This document shows positions 39,928-50,515 of a DNA stretch of 64,000 nucleotides, piece after piece; positions within the stretch are counted from its first letter, which is position 1, and each line of letters opens with the position of its first letter. The notes under the pieces were generated by a model, which saw only the letters and a program-made list of their open reading frames with translations, was not told the DNA's origin and ran no database searches. Origin of the DNA: Azoarcus sp. CIB (GTDB lineage: Bacteria > Pseudomonadota > Gammaproteobacteria > Burkholderiales > Rhodocyclaceae); assembly GCF_001190925.1 (NCBI RefSeq), contig NZ_CP011072.1, positions 4,030,001 through 4,094,000 on the forward strand, written 5' to 3'. The position numbers and the translations under genes are program-made.

Positions 39928-41550
39928 ATGGCAGACCTCGAACGCCTGAACCTCCTCATCGTCGAAAGCAACCAGGGCATGCGCAGCCAGTTGCGGTCGA
40001 TGCTCAACAGCTTCGGGATTGCCAACGTCAAGTTCGCACCCTCGGCAGGCGCAGCCATCAGCCGCCTGCGCGACCGCCGCTACGACGTCATCCTGAGCGA
40101 ATACAGCCTCGGCGATGGCCAGGACGGCCAGCATCTGCTGGAAGATCTGCGCAATAACGAGATCATTCCGCTCGACACCCTGTTCATCATGATCACGGGC
40201 GAACGCAACTACGAGCGCGTGATCAGTGCGGCCGAACTCGCGCCGAACGACTATATCCTGAAGCCGCTCACCCCCGACATGCTGCACATGAGGCTGCTGC
40301 GGGCGCTGGAGAAGCGCGAGACCTTCCTGCCTGTCTATCGGCTCATCGAAGCCGGCGAAACGCAGCGGGCCATCGAGGCCTGCACGGCCCGAGCGGATAC
40401 GCACCCGCGCTATCGCATCGATTTCCTGCGCCTCGAAGCGGAGCTGCACGCCGCGCTCGGACATTCGGAGCAGGCGGAAGTCATCTACCGGGAGATCCTT
40501 GCCGCAAAGGTAGTGCCGTGGGCGCGGCTGGGCCTGGCCAAGATGTTGTTCGCGAAGAAGGACTACGCGGCCGCGGAAGAGATCCTGAGCGCACTGGTGG
40601 CTGAGAATAGCCGCTACATCGATGCCTACGACTGGCTCGCACGCACGCGGGAGGAAACGGGGCGCATCGAGGAGGCGCGAGACGTCCTGACCAGCGCGGT
40701 GGCCCTTTCCCCTCACCGTCTGGGGCGCCTGCGTCATCTCGGCAGCGTCCAGCTTGCCGCCGGAGACGCTCCCGCCGCCGAGCGGACCTTGGCGGAGGTC
40801 GTGCGCAAGGGCAAGTACTCCGATTTCCGCAACCCGGAGGACCATGTGACCTTGGTCCGGGCGCAACTCAGCCAGGGCCGTACCGAGGAGGCGCAGGCGA
40901 CGATCCGCGACCTGGAGGCGAGCATGGGAGGGATGGCGACGACGCCGGTATGCGCCTCGCTGTCGAAGGCGCTCTATCACACCAGCACCGGCGCAGCCGA
41001 GCTCGCGCAGGCCGCGCTGCAGAACGCGCTGCAGGCCGGAGCCGCCCTGTCGTCCCTGTCGACCGACATGAAGCAGGAGTTGGTGAAGGCCTGCCTGGAC
41101 AATCACATGGAGGCCGAAGGCAGTCAGCTGGTGATCGACATCCTGCGCAATGCCGCAGACGAACGCACGGTGGAGAAAACCCGCGCGATCCTGCAGGAGC
41201 GAGGGCATGGCGATCTGTCGAACGAGCTCGAGGAGCGCGTGCATGTCGAGGTGCGTGGGTTGATCACCGCCGGCGCCGACATGGTCAAGGCGGGCGACTT
41301 CGACGGCGCTGTACGGGAGATGATGGCCGCGGTGCAGAAGATGCCGGGAAATCCGCACGTGCTCTTCAACGCGGCGCTCGCCCTGTTGCGACACATCGAG
41401 AACCGCGGCTGGAACGAGCGCCTTGCGGCTCAGGCTCGTGGCTTGATCGCGCGCACACGGCGGCTGGACCCCAGCAACCCGCGCCTTGATGCGCTGAGCG
41501 GCTTCATGCAGCAACTGGTCCGCAAATACAATCCGCGTCAGGAAAGCTGA
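39928..41550 (+). CDS. Receiver-like domain fused to TPR repeats, phosphoacceptor Asp replaced
   Basis: A 540-residue cytoplasmic protein. Residues 1-125 fold like a response-regulator receiver: LLIVESNQGMR, YDVILSEYSLGDG, the signalling Thr90 and the conserved Lys112 in YILKPLT. The acidic pair is E13-S14 rather than Asp-Asp, and the phosphoacceptor position is Glu58 in LSEY instead of Asp, so ordinary phosphorylation is unlikely. The rest (about 140-540) is TPR-like helical repeats. The function is unknown; related receiver-TPR proteins occur beside pilus or signalling genes. It follows the aspS terminator. Confidence 0.86.
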   Translation: MADLERLNLLIVESNQGMRSQLRSMLNSFGIANVKFAPSAGAAISRLRDRRYDVILSEYSLGDGQDGQHLLEDLRNNEIIPLDTLFIMITGERNYERVISAAELAPNDYILKPLTPDMLHMRLLRALEKRETFLPVYRLIEAGETQRAIEACTARADTHPRYRIDFLRLEAELHAALGHSEQAEVIYREILAAKVVPWARLGLAKMLFAKKDYAAAEEILSALVAENSRYIDAYDWLARTREETGRIEEARDVLTSAVALSPHRLGRLRHLGSVQLAAGDAPAAERTLAEVVRKGKYSDFRNPEDHVTLVRAQLSQGRTEEAQATIRDLEASMGGMATTPVCASLSKALYHTSTGAAELAQAALQNALQAGAALSSLSTDMKQELVKACLDNHMEAEGSQLVIDILRNAADERTVEKTRAILQERGHGDLSNELEERVHVEVRGLITAGADMVKAGDFDGAVREMMAAVQKMPGNPHVLFNAALALLRHIENRGWNERLAAQARGLIARTRRLDPSNPRLDALSGFMQQLVRKYNPRQES

Positions 41551-41608
41551 CCTCTGGAAGACGGGGCCGGCCGAACCTTGCCGGACCGACCAGCATCAGG
41601 AGTTTCAC

Positions 41609-41974
41609 TTGCGGGCATTGATACTCAGATTCGCGCTGTTCGCTGCAACGGCGCTCGCAGCATTGCCGGGATGCGGCCGCGGGCCGGACAACTCCACGAC
41701 AGCGGACGCACTCCCGCGCGAGGCGACGGCCACGCTGGCGCTGATCGACCGCGGCGGCCCCTTCCCGTATCGCAAGGACGGCACGGTGTTCCAGAATCGC
41801 GAACGCCTGCTTCCCGAAAAGCCTCGCGGTTACTACCGCGAGTACACGGTGCCGACACCGGGCGAGAACGACCGCGGCGCACGCCGGATCGTCACGGGCG
41901 GAAATCCCCCCGAGGTGTATTACTACACCGCCGACCACTATCGCAGTTTCCGCCGGATCGATCCGCGGCGCTGA
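41609..41974 (+). CDS. Secreted guanyl-specific ribonuclease (RNase Sa/barnase family)
   Basis: A 121-residue exported RNase of the N1/T1/Sa family, which cuts single-stranded RNA after guanosine. The catalytic residues are readable: Glu78 in YREYTVPTPG, Arg93 in GARRIVTG and His110 in ADHYRSF. The N-terminal signal ends LPGC, a weak lipobox (Cys22), so it may be a lipoprotein or a freely secreted enzyme. Translation starts at a TTG with a good AGGAG seven bases before it. The barstar gene follows by 14 bases. Confidence 0.9.
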   Translation: MRALILRFALFAATALAALPGCGRGPDNSTTADALPREATATLALIDRGGPFPYRKDGTVFQNRERLLPEKPRGYYREYTVPTPGENDRGARRIVTGGNPPEVYYYTADHYRSFRRIDPRR

Positions 41975-41988
41975 CGCGGGAGAAAGCG

Positions 41989-42432
41989 ATGGACGACCTG
42001 AATCGACTGGCAGACAGGCTACGCAAGGCCTCTGGCGCCGGGGTATACCACTTGCCCGCCGACGGCGGGATCGCCATCGCCGCGGCAGCCGCGTCCGGCG
42101 GCCTGGGCGTGGCGCGTGCCGACCTGACGGATTGCCAGGACAAGGCCGAGTTCCTGCGTCGCATCGCTGCGGCACTGCGCTTTCCCGCGTGGTTCGGACA
42201 CAACTGGGACGCACTCGCGGACTGTCTGGCCGACATGAGCTGGTGGCCGGCTGAGGGCCACGTGCTGATCCTCGAGCACGCGGATCGTTTCCGCACCGCC
42301 GCCGAGAAGGACTTTCTGGAGGCTCTCGAGATTTTCGGGGAGGCCGCCGGCGAATGGGCCACGGAAGACGTGCCCTTCTGGATCTTCGTCGGCCTGACCG
42401 CCGACGGCGTCGCGCACCTGCGCCGCTTCTGA
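41989..42432 (+). CDS. Barstar-family ribonuclease inhibitor
   Basis: A 147-residue cytoplasmic protein whose central barstar domain (about 35-130) has ADLTDCQDKAEFLRRI, the binding-helix signature FGHNWDALADCLADMSWW, and GHVLILEHADRF. Barstars bind and block guanyl RNases before export. It lies directly after the RNase gene, as expected for a protected toxin pair, with GGAG before its ATG. An earlier in-frame reading through the RNase gene is not real. It is longer than the 89-residue Bacillus barstar because of an N-terminal extension. Confidence 0.92.
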   Translation: MDDLNRLADRLRKASGAGVYHLPADGGIAIAAAAASGGLGVARADLTDCQDKAEFLRRIAAALRFPAWFGHNWDALADCLADMSWWPAEGHVLILEHADRFRTAAEKDFLEALEIFGEAAGEWATEDVPFWIFVGLTADGVAHLRRF

Positions 42433-42440
42433 CGCGAGCG

Positions 42441-42896
42441 ATGACCTACAAACTGCCGGTGTCGGTGCTCGTCGTGGTGCATACGGCGGCATTCGACATC
42501 CTGTTGCTGCAACGCGTGTCACCGCCGGGATTCTGGCAGTCGATCACGGGGAGCCTGGAGCCGGGCGAATCGCCCGCGGAAGCGGCGCTGCGGGAGATTC
42601 GCGAGGAAACCGGCATCGGAGCCCGGCCGCAACACCTCGTCGACTGGCGCCACTGCAACCGTTTTGCGATCCGCGACGAATGGCGTCACCGTTATGCACC
42701 GGACGTCTCGCACAATACGGAACACGTGTTCAGCTTGTGCGTGCCGGACGGTCAGCCGGTCACGCTCGCGCCCGACGAGCACGATGCCGCGCTGTGGCTG
42801 CCTTGGGAAGCGGCTGCAGAGAAGGTCTTCTCGTGGACCAATCGCGACGCGATCCTTCAGCTGCCCGATCACTACCCGGCAGACGGCAGACGCTAG
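42441..42896 (+). CDS. nudB: Dihydroneopterin triphosphate diphosphatase
   Basis: A 151-residue Nudix hydrolase of the folate pathway. The Nudix box GSLEPGESPAEAALREIREETGI lies near residues 37-60, with the catalytic REIREE complete; the substrate-binding pieces WRHRYAPDVSHNTEHVFSL near 80-100 fit NudB. It follows barstar by 8 bases. In other betaproteobacteria nudB sits directly after aspS and DUF502 genes, so here the receiver-TPR gene and the RNase/barstar pair look inserted between them. Confidence 0.9.
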   Translation: MTYKLPVSVLVVVHTAAFDILLLQRVSPPGFWQSITGSLEPGESPAEAALREIREETGIGARPQHLVDWRHCNRFAIRDEWRHRYAPDVSHNTEHVFSLCVPDGQPVTLAPDEHDAALWLPWEAAAEKVFSWTNRDAILQLPDHYPADGRR

Positions 42897-42918
42897 CGGC
42901 GTCCGCTGTTCGATCCGT

Positions 42919-43128
42919 TCAGCCCCCGGAGACCTCAAGCATCGCCTTCAGGCAGGCCGGGCAGTAGCAGCCTGCCCCTTCGTCGGGAACCGTGGGGAGG
43001 GGCGGCAAGACCGCACACCAGCACACCGGCTCACCCGCCTGCATTCCACAGGTGAAGGCGGCCCCGCAGCGCGGACAGGTTGGTGCGACGCGCATCGCGT
43101 CGGCAGCAGGCGGCGGGTTTTCGGTCAT
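42919..43128 (-). CDS. Small cysteine-rich CWC-family protein
   Basis: A 69-residue protein with seven cysteines in CPRCGAAFTCGM, CWCAV and CYCPACL, the pattern of the Cys-rich CWC family, which probably binds zinc. It has no membrane segment or signal peptide. Function is unknown. It is convergent with nudB, with 22 bases between the stops, and its upstream region abuts the small heat shock gene's promoter region on the other strand. Confidence 0.82.
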   Translation of the reverse strand: MTENPPPAADAMRVAPTCPRCGAAFTCGMQAGEPVCWCAVLPPLPTVPDEGAGCYCPACLKAMLEVSGG

Positions 43129-43180
43129 CGGGGATCCGCTCCAGTGAGCCGTCGATTGTACTCCCGGGCACCTCTTCGGT

Positions 43181-43209
43181 CTTGAAATGCTCCATTCCGA
43201 ATCTATATT
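43181..43209 (+). promoter_or_regulatory. Promoter of the small heat shock gene
   Basis: TTGAAA (43182-43187) and TATATT (43204-43209) are 16 bases apart, each a close match to the sigma-70 boxes. The preceding C makes CTTGAAA, the sigma-32 -35 box, and the -10 is CTATATTT rather than CCCCAT. It is 38 bases before the Hsp20 start. Both a housekeeping and a heat-shock reading are possible. Confidence 0.6.
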
Positions 43210-43247
43210 TGGGTTGGGAAGACCATGTTGCGAGAAAGGAGAAAGCC

Positions 43248-44685
<1,438 letters not shown>

Positions 44686-44703
44686 TTCGCGAATCGCGCA
44701 AGA

Positions 44704-44739
44704 AAGCCGGAGCGGCTCGCAAGGCTGCTCCGGCTTTTT
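44704..44739 (+). terminator. Terminator between convergent argB and cysNC
   Basis: A ten-pair stem AAGCCGGAGC/GCTCCGGCTT with a 13-base loop is followed by TTTTCTTG. The other strand also has a T-rich tail (CTTTCTTGCG), so it may serve both convergent genes. Confidence 0.88.
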
Positions 44740-44755
44740 CTTGTCCTCGCGCGCC

Positions 44756-46663
44756 TCAGTCGCCCAGTCCGCCGCGGCGCTGCAGCTCCAGCACGAGGTA
44801 GGTGGCCGCCTCGTCGGCGCTCATCGTCACGGTGTTGATGCGCACGTCGGGCGCTTCCGGCGCCTCATACGGCGAATCGATGCCGGTGAAGTTCTTGAGC
44901 TCGCCGCGCCGCGCCTTCTTGTACAGGCCTTTGGCGTCGCGCCCTTCGGCGACTTCGAGCGGCGTGTCGATGAACACCTCGATGAGCTCGTCTTCTGCCA
45001 TCAGGCTGCGCGCCATCTGGCGCTCGGCGCGGAACGGCGAAATGAAGGCGGTGATGACGATGAGACCGGCATCGACCATCAACTTCGCGACTTCGGCCAC
45101 GCGGCGGATGTTTTCGACGCGGTCGGCCTCGGTGAAGCCGAGATCCTTGTTGAGGCCGTGGCGCACGTTGTCGCCGTCGAGCAGGTAGGTGTGATAGCCG
45201 TGTGCGTGCAGCTTCTTCTCGACGAGGTTGGCGATGGTCGACTTGCCTGCGCCCGACAGGCCGGTGAACCACAGCACGCACGGCTTCTGGTGCTTCAGCG
45301 CAGCGCGTGAAGCCTTGTCCACGTCGACGTGCTGCATGTGGATGTTCTGGCTGCGACGCAGCGCGAAATGAATCAGCCCGGCGCCGACGGTGTTGTTGCT
45401 CAGGCGGTCGATGAGGATGAAGCCGCCGGTGTCGCGGTTCTCGGCGTACGGATCGAAGGCGATCGGGCGGTCGAGACTGAGGTTGCACACGCCGATCGCG
45501 TTGAGCTCCAGCGTGCGCGCGGCCACATGCTCCAGCGTGTTCACGTTCACCTGGTACTTGATGTGGGTGACGGTCGCGGTCACGGTCTTCGCGCCGATCT
45601 TGAGCAGATAGGGCCGGCCGGGCAGCAGCGGCTCGTCGTGCATCCACACCAGGGTCGTCTCGAACTGATCGGCCGAGCCGGCGGGCGCGTCGGCGGTCGA
45701 AATGACGTCGCCGCGCGAGATGTCGATCTCGTCGGCCAGCGTGAGCGTGATCGACTGGCCGGCGACGGCCTGCTCGAGGTCGCCGTCGCGCGTGACGATG
45801 CGCTCGACCGTGCTCTCCTTGCCCGAAGGCTGGACGCGGATGCGGTCGCCCGGCTTCACGATGCCACCGGCAATGGTGCCGGCGAAGCCGCGGAAGTCGA
45901 GGTTCGGGCGATTGACCCACTGTACGGGCAGGCGGAAGGGCTGCTTCTGCAGGCGTTCGTCGTCCACCTCGACGGTTTCGAGGTAGCCCATCAGCGTGGT
46001 GCCGTGGTACCAGGGCATGTTGGCGCTGGGCTCGATGATGTTGTCGCCCTTGTAGGCCGACATCGGGATGAAGGTCACGCCATCGAGGCCGATCTGTTCG
46101 GCGAAGCTGCGGTAGTCGTCGCAGATGCGCCGGAACACGGGCTCGGCGTAGTCGACAAGGTCCATCTTGTTGATCGCGACGATGATGTGGCGGATGCCGA
46201 GCAGCGACACGAGGTAGCTGTGGCGGCGCGTCTGCGTGAGCACGCCGCGGCGGGCATCGACCATCAGCACCGCAGCGTCGGCGGTGGAGGCGCCGGTCAC
46301 CATGTTGCGGGTGTATTGCTCGTGGCCCGGGGTGTCGGCGACGATGAACTTTCTCTTGTCGGTAGAAAAGAAGCGATAGGCGACGTCGATCGTGATGCCC
46401 TGCTCGCGCTCCGCGGCGAGGCCGTCGACGAGCAGCGCGAAGTCGAGGTTCTCGCCCTGCGTGCCGTACTTCTTCGAATCGGCCTCCATTGCGGCGAGTT
46501 GGTCCTCGAAGAGCATCTTCGATTCGTACAGCAGGCGACCGATCAGCGTGCTCTTGCCGTCGTCGACGCTGCCGCAGGTGATGAAGCGCAGCAGGCTCTT
46601 CTTCTCGTGGGCCTGCAGGTATTGCTCGATGTCGGTGGCGATCAGGTCGGAGATGTGTGCCAT
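44756..46663 (-). CDS. cysNC: Sulfate adenylyltransferase large subunit fused to APS kinase
   Basis: A 635-residue bifunctional enzyme that, with CysD, makes APS and then phosphorylates it to PAPS. The CysN half (about 1-440) has the GTPase motifs GSVDDGKST near 32, [12 protein letters not shown] near 110 and NKMDLVDY near 165. The CysC half (about 455-635) has the P-loop GLSGAGKST and the [13 protein letters not shown] loop. The ATG at 46663 overlaps the cysD stop (TGATG), so the genes are coupled. A longer frame upstream runs through cysD and is rejected. PAPS production is known to feed sulfation or PAPS reductase. Confidence 0.96.
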   Translation of the reverse strand: MAHISDLIATDIEQYLQAHEKKSLLRFITCGSVDDGKSTLIGRLLYESKMLFEDQLAAMEADSKKYGTQGENLDFALLVDGLAAEREQGITIDVAYRFFSTDKRKFIVADTPGHEQYTRNMVTGASTADAAVLMVDARRGVLTQTRRHSYLVSLLGIRHIIVAINKMDLVDYAEPVFRRICDDYRSFAEQIGLDGVTFIPMSAYKGDNIIEPSANMPWYHGTTLMGYLETVEVDDERLQKQPFRLPVQWVNRPNLDFRGFAGTIAGGIVKPGDRIRVQPSGKESTVERIVTRDGDLEQAVAGQSITLTLADEIDISRGDVISTADAPAGSADQFETTLVWMHDEPLLPGRPYLLKIGAKTVTATVTHIKYQVNVNTLEHVAARTLELNAIGVCNLSLDRPIAFDPYAENRDTGGFILIDRLSNNTVGAGLIHFALRRSQNIHMQHVDVDKASRAALKHQKPCVLWFTGLSGAGKSTIANLVEKKLHAHGYHTYLLDGDNVRHGLNKDLGFTEADRVENIRRVAEVAKLMVDAGLIVITAFISPFRAERQMARSLMAEDELIEVFIDTPLEVAEGRDAKGLYKKARRGELKNFTGIDSPYEAPEAPDVRINTVTMSADEAATYLVLELQRRGGLGD

Positions 46664-47562
46664 CAGAAGTACCCTTCCTGTTTTTTCTTTTCCATGGACG
46701 CGGCGGAGTCGTGGTCGATGACCCGCCCCTGGCGCTCGGACGTCTTCGTCAGCAGCATTTCCTGGATGATCGCGGGCAGCGTGTCGGCTTCGGACGCGAC
46801 CGCGCCGGTGAGCGGGTAGCAGCCGAGCGTGCGGAAGCGCACCTTCTTCATCATCGGCACTTCGCCCGGATGCAGCGGCATGCGCCCGTCGTCGACCATG
46901 ATCAGCGCACCGTCGCGTTCCACGACCGGGCGCACGGCGGCGAAGTAGAGCGGCACGATGGGCACCTTCTCTAGGTAGATGTACTGCCAGATGTCGAGTT
47001 CGGTCCAGTTCGACAGCGGAAACACGCGCATCGACTCGCCCTTGTCCTTGCGGGCGTTGTAGAGCTTCCACAGCTCCGGGCGCTGACTCTTCGGGTCCCA
47101 GCGGTGCTGGGCGGTGCGGAAGGAGAAGATGCGCTCCTTGGCGCGCGATTTTTCCTCGTCGCGGCGGGCGCCGCCGAAGGCCGCATCGAAACCGTACTTG
47201 TCGAGCGCCTGCTTGAGGCCCTCGGTCTTCATGATGTCGGTGTGGATCGCGGAGCCGTGGGTGAAGGGGTTGATGTCCTTGGCGACGCCCTCGGGGTTGA
47301 TATGCACGATCAGGTCGAGCCCGAGCTTGCTCACCATCTCGTCGCGGAAGGCGTACATGTCGCGGAATTTCCAGCGCGTATCGACGTGCAGCAGCGGGAA
47401 CGGCGGGGGTGCCGGGTGGAAGGCCTTCATCGCGAGGTGCAGCATCACCGCGCTGTCCTTGCCGATCGAGTACAGCATCACCGGGTTTTCCGCTTCGGCG
47501 ACCACCTCGCGCATGATGTGGATGCTTTCGGCTTCGAGCCGCTGCAGGTGGGTAAGAGACAT
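46663..47562 (-). CDS. cysD: Sulfate adenylyltransferase small subunit
   Basis: The 299-residue CysD subunit of ATP sulfurylase, of the PAPS-reductase-like PP-loop family. It has [15 protein letters not shown] near residue 35, the [16 protein letters not shown] segment near 60, [16 protein letters not shown] near 130 and the terminal EKKKQEGYF. The ATG at 47562 is chosen because GAGGA lies just upstream and the family begins [10 protein letters not shown]; a start 30 bases earlier is possible. It is divergent from cysQ across 98 bases, which must hold both promoters. Confidence 0.96.
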   Translation of the reverse strand: MSLTHLQRLEAESIHIMREVVAEAENPVMLYSIGKDSAVMLHLAMKAFHPAPPPFPLLHVDTRWKFRDMYAFRDEMVSKLGLDLIVHINPEGVAKDINPFTHGSAIHTDIMKTEGLKQALDKYGFDAAFGGARRDEEKSRAKERIFSFRTAQHRWDPKSQRPELWKLYNARKDKGESMRVFPLSNWTELDIWQYIYLEKVPIVPLYFAAVRPVVERDGALIMVDDGRMPLHPGEVPMMKKVRFRTLGCYPLTGAVASEADTLPAIIQEMLLTKTSERQGRVIDHDSAASMEKKKQEGYF

Positions 47563-47660
47563 CGAGGTCCTCGTGATGACGATGAATTGCACAGTCGGCC
47601 CGCGTGATCGGACCTACAATGCCGGGTCGCCAAGTATACCAACCGGCTGGAGTGGCACCT

Positions 47661-48458
47661 GTGTCAGATAACCGTCCCCTTTTCGATCTCCTCGAGCGCC
47701 TGCTGCCGATCGCGCGCGCGGCGGGCGAAGTCGTGATGTCGGTGTATGCGACGGATTTTTCGGTGCGCGGCAAGGACGACGCGTCGCCGGTTACGGAGGC
47801 GGACGAACGCGCCGAGGCGGTGATCCTTGCGGGGCTCGCCGCACTTACGCCGGACCTTCCGGTGGTGGCCGAAGAGGCGGTTGCGGCGGGGCGCATTCCG
47901 ACCATCGGCACGCGTTTCTGGCTCGTCGACCCGCTCGACGGCACCAAGGAGTTAATCAAGCGCAACGGCGAGTTCACGGTCAATATCGCCCTGATCGAAG
48001 ACGGCCGGCCGCTGCTGGGCGTGGTTCTCGCGCCCGCACTCGACAGGCTCTACGCAGGGGCGGTCGGCGTCGGTGCCTTCGTCGAGGATGCCAACGGTCG
48101 CCATGCGATCCGCTGCCGCGTGCCGCCGGCCGAGGGCCTCACCGTGGTCGCCAGCCGCTCGCACGGCGACGCGGCGGCGCTCGACACCTTTCTCGCGGGA
48201 CGCAAGGTCGCGAAGCTCGCGAGCGCCGGTTCGTCGCTCAAGCTGTGCCTGATCGCAGCCGGCGAGGCCGACCTTTACCCGCGGCTCGGACGCACAATGG
48301 AATGGGACATCGCCGCCGGCCATGCCGTGCTTGCCGCCGCAGGCGGACGTGTCACCGGGCTGGACGGACGACCGCTCGGCTATGCCAAGCCGGGTTTCGA
48401 GAACCCCCATTTCGCCGCCAGGGGCTTTGAAGAAGGCGTCGCGCCCCACGCCCGATGA
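47661..48458 (+). CDS. cysQ: 3'(2'),5'-bisphosphate nucleotidase CysQ
   Basis: Removes the 3'-phosphate from PAP and PAPS, which relieves PAP build-up when PAPS is used. The 265-residue inositol-monophosphatase-fold protein has [30 protein letters not shown] near 93, and [13 protein letters not shown] near 215, the metal-binding signature. The GTG at 47661 has GGAG nine bases upstream. It overlaps the SLC13 carrier gene by four bases (ATGA). Its position beside cysD-cysNC makes a PAPS-linked role likely. Confidence 0.95.
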   Translation: MSDNRPLFDLLERLLPIARAAGEVVMSVYATDFSVRGKDDASPVTEADERAEAVILAGLAALTPDLPVVAEEAVAAGRIPTIGTRFWLVDPLDGTKELIKRNGEFTVNIALIEDGRPLLGVVLAPALDRLYAGAVGVGAFVEDANGRHAIRCRVPPAEGLTVVASRSHGDAAALDTFLAGRKVAKLASAGSSLKLCLIAAGEADLYPRLGRTMEWDIAAGHAVLAAAGGRVTGLDGRPLGYAKPGFENPHFAARGFEEGVAPHAR

Positions 48459-50182
48459 TGGCCTACGCAGTCCTGCTGTCCATCATCGCGCTGCTGGCGC
48501 TCCTCGTCCGCGGGCGCACCGCACCCGCCATCCTGTTCACGGTATGGGCCGCGGCGTATTACCTGGCCGGATTCGTCAGCGAACGCGAGTGGCTCGCCGG
48601 CTACACGAATTCCGCGTTGATCACCCTGATCCTGCTGTTACTGGTGTCGGTGGCGCTGGAGCGCTCGCCGCTGCTGGACCGCTTCTCGGATCTCGTCCTG
48701 AAGGGCGGGCCGGCGCGCGCGATCCTGCGCCTGTCCGTCGTGACGACGATGTTTTCGGCGGTTCTCAACAACACGGCCGTCGTCGGCGCCCTGCTCGGGG
48801 TGGTCTCCAAGCAGCGCCGCGTGGCACCGTCGAAGCTGCTGATTCCCCTTTCGTACGCAGCGATCCTGGGCGGCGTCACGACTCTGATCGGCACCTCGAC
48901 GAACCTCGTCGTGAATTCCTTCGTGATCGATGCAGGGCTGCCGCCGCTGGAGATGTTCCAGTTCAGCCTCGTCGGCATTCCGCTCGCGCTCGCGTGCATT
49001 GCGGTGATGGTGCTGTGCTCGCGCCTGCTGCCTGCGCACGAACCCGCCGAACGGGAAAACCGCCAGACCTACTTTCTCGAAGCGCAGATCACCCCCGATT
49101 CGCCGCTGGCCGGCCGCAGCATCGAGCAGAACCGACTGCGCAACCTCGACGGCCTGTTCCTGCTGGAACTCGAACGCGAAGGACGGCTGATCTCCCCGGT
49201 GGGGCCGGACGAGATCCTCGAAGAAGGCGACGTCCTCGTGTTCACCGGGCAGGTCGAAAAGATGCAGGCGCTGCAGCAGATTCCCGGCCTGCAGGTGTTC
49301 GGCACGCGCGCCGACGCGCTGCTGGGGTCCAATCTCGTCGAGGTGGTGATCTCGAACGAGTCGATCCTGCCCAACCGCACGCTGCGGGAAGTGGATTTCC
49401 GCTCGCAGTTCGACGCCGGCGTCGTCGGCATCCGGCGTGGCGACAAGCGCCTGACGGGTCAGCTCGGACGGATCCCGCTGCGCGTCGGCGACGCGCTGCT
49501 GCTCGCCGTCGGCCCGGATTTCGCCCAGCACCGCAACATCGACCGCAACTTCCACCTGCTCGACACGGGGGTGCTGCGACCGAAGCTGACGCCACGCCAG
49601 AGCACGCTTGCGCTGACCGGCTTCGCGCTCGCCATTGCGGTGTCCGCCGTCGGCGTGTGGCCGCTGCTGAACTGCCTGCTCGTGCTGCTCGCGATCCTGC
49701 TCGCGACGCGCATCCTGTCGGTGAGCGAGATGCGCCGGCGCTTTCCCTTCGACCTGCTGGTGACGATCGGCTCGGCCCTCGCGATCGCGAAGGCGCTGGA
49801 GTCGTCCGGTGCGGCGGAACTGGTCGCCGACGCGATGCGCAGCCTGTTCGACGGCCACGGCGTGGTCGGGGCCTTCGTCGGCGTATACCTGATCACCGTC
49901 GTGCTGACGGAAGTGATCACGAACAACGCCGCCGCGGCGCTGGCGTTTCCGATTGCGCTGTCGACCGCCCGCGCCTTCGACGTCGATCCGATGCCCTTCG
50001 TGATGGCGATCGCCTACGGCGCGAGCGCGGGCTTCCTGATCCCCTTCGGCTACCAGACCCACCTGATGGTGATGTCGCCGGGCCGATACCGCACGCTGGA
50101 CTTCTTGCGCATCGGCCTGCCGGTCAGCCTGACCTATTCGGCCGCCGTCCTGCTGCTGGTGCCGGTATTCTTCCCGTTCTGA
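48455..50182 (+). CDS. SLC13-family anion carrier with two RCK-C domains, probable sulfate importer
   Basis: A 575-residue membrane protein of the DASS/SLC13 ion transporter group with about 11 transmembrane segments. Two TrkA-C (RCK-C) regulatory domains (about 205-268 and 290-352) interrupt the membrane part, as in bacterial sulfate carriers of this type. Substrate motifs include NNTAVVGALL near residue 108, GTSTNLVVNSF near 150 and ITNNAAAALAFP near 490. It overlaps cysQ by ATGA and lies beside cysD-cysNC, so sulfate is the best guess; other divalent anions cannot be excluded. It is convergent with the ACP gene. Confidence 0.88.
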   Translation: MMAYAVLLSIIALLALLVRGRTAPAILFTVWAAAYYLAGFVSEREWLAGYTNSALITLILLLLVSVALERSPLLDRFSDLVLKGGPARAILRLSVVTTMFSAVLNNTAVVGALLGVVSKQRRVAPSKLLIPLSYAAILGGVTTLIGTSTNLVVNSFVIDAGLPPLEMFQFSLVGIPLALACIAVMVLCSRLLPAHEPAERENRQTYFLEAQITPDSPLAGRSIEQNRLRNLDGLFLLELEREGRLISPVGPDEILEEGDVLVFTGQVEKMQALQQIPGLQVFGTRADALLGSNLVEVVISNESILPNRTLREVDFRSQFDAGVVGIRRGDKRLTGQLGRIPLRVGDALLLAVGPDFAQHRNIDRNFHLLDTGVLRPKLTPRQSTLALTGFALAIAVSAVGVWPLLNCLLVLLAILLATRILSVSEMRRRFPFDLLVTIGSALAIAKALESSGAAELVADAMRSLFDGHGVVGAFVGVYLITVVLTEVITNNAAAALAFPIALSTARAFDVDPMPFVMAIAYGASAGFLIPFGYQTHLMVMSPGRYRTLDFLRIGLPVSLTYSAAVLLLVPVFFPF

Positions 50183-50184
50183 GA

Positions 50185-50206
50185 CGTCTCAGCGGGCGCT
50201 GAGACG
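50185..50206. repeat. Perfect 10-base inverted repeat at a convergent gene junction
   Basis: CGTCTCAGCG GG CGCTGAGACG is an uninterrupted palindrome covering the gap after the SLC13 stop and the last codons of the ACP gene. There is no T tract on either strand, so it is not a standard terminator. It could still slow polymerase or protect 3' ends. Confidence 0.75.
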
Positions 50207-50440
50207 GGTGACGAAATCGACGACGGTACCGACGGTCGCAAACGAGCTGCCGTCGATCTCGTCGTCCGGCACCTCGATGCCGAAGCGTTCCTCGATCGCA
50301 TGGATGACCGCGAGCACGGCCATCGAGTCGAGCTCGGGCACGCTGCCGAGCAGCGCCGTATCGGCATCGAATTGCAAACCGCGGCCATCAAGGCTCAACA
50401 CTTCGTCGAGCAGGGCCAAGACCTGTTCCTGGATGTTCAA
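50189..50440 (-). CDS. Acyl carrier protein of the exosortase-type locus
   Basis: An 83-residue ACP. The phosphopantetheine serine is in PELDSMAVLAVIHAIEERFGI near residue 38, followed by the acidic recognition helix with VPDDEIDGSSFATV. It carries an acyl or aminoacyl group as a pantetheine thioester. The TTG at 50440 is chosen because GAGG lies about seven bases upstream and the protein then begins LNIQEQVLALLDE; the longer frame upstream is not ACP-like. It is divergent from the acyl-CoA ligase gene, a pair often seen in XrtA/PEP-CTERM polysaccharide loci. Confidence 0.9.
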   Translation of the reverse strand: MNIQEQVLALLDEVLSLDGRGLQFDADTALLGSVPELDSMAVLAVIHAIEERFGIEVPDDEIDGSSFATVGTVVDFVTRLSAR

Positions 50441-50515
50441 AGCAAAAACCTCACACCACCTACCAACACACTTTACGATCACAACCGTCCGCACGCTGCG
50501 GGCCCGGAGTCGCGC

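Noticed and set aside
44756-47983. 1075-residue reading of cysNC extended upstream
   Set aside because: The extra part overlaps cysD in another frame and is Arg/Pro-rich. The ATG at 46663 fits family length and the coupled TGATG junction.
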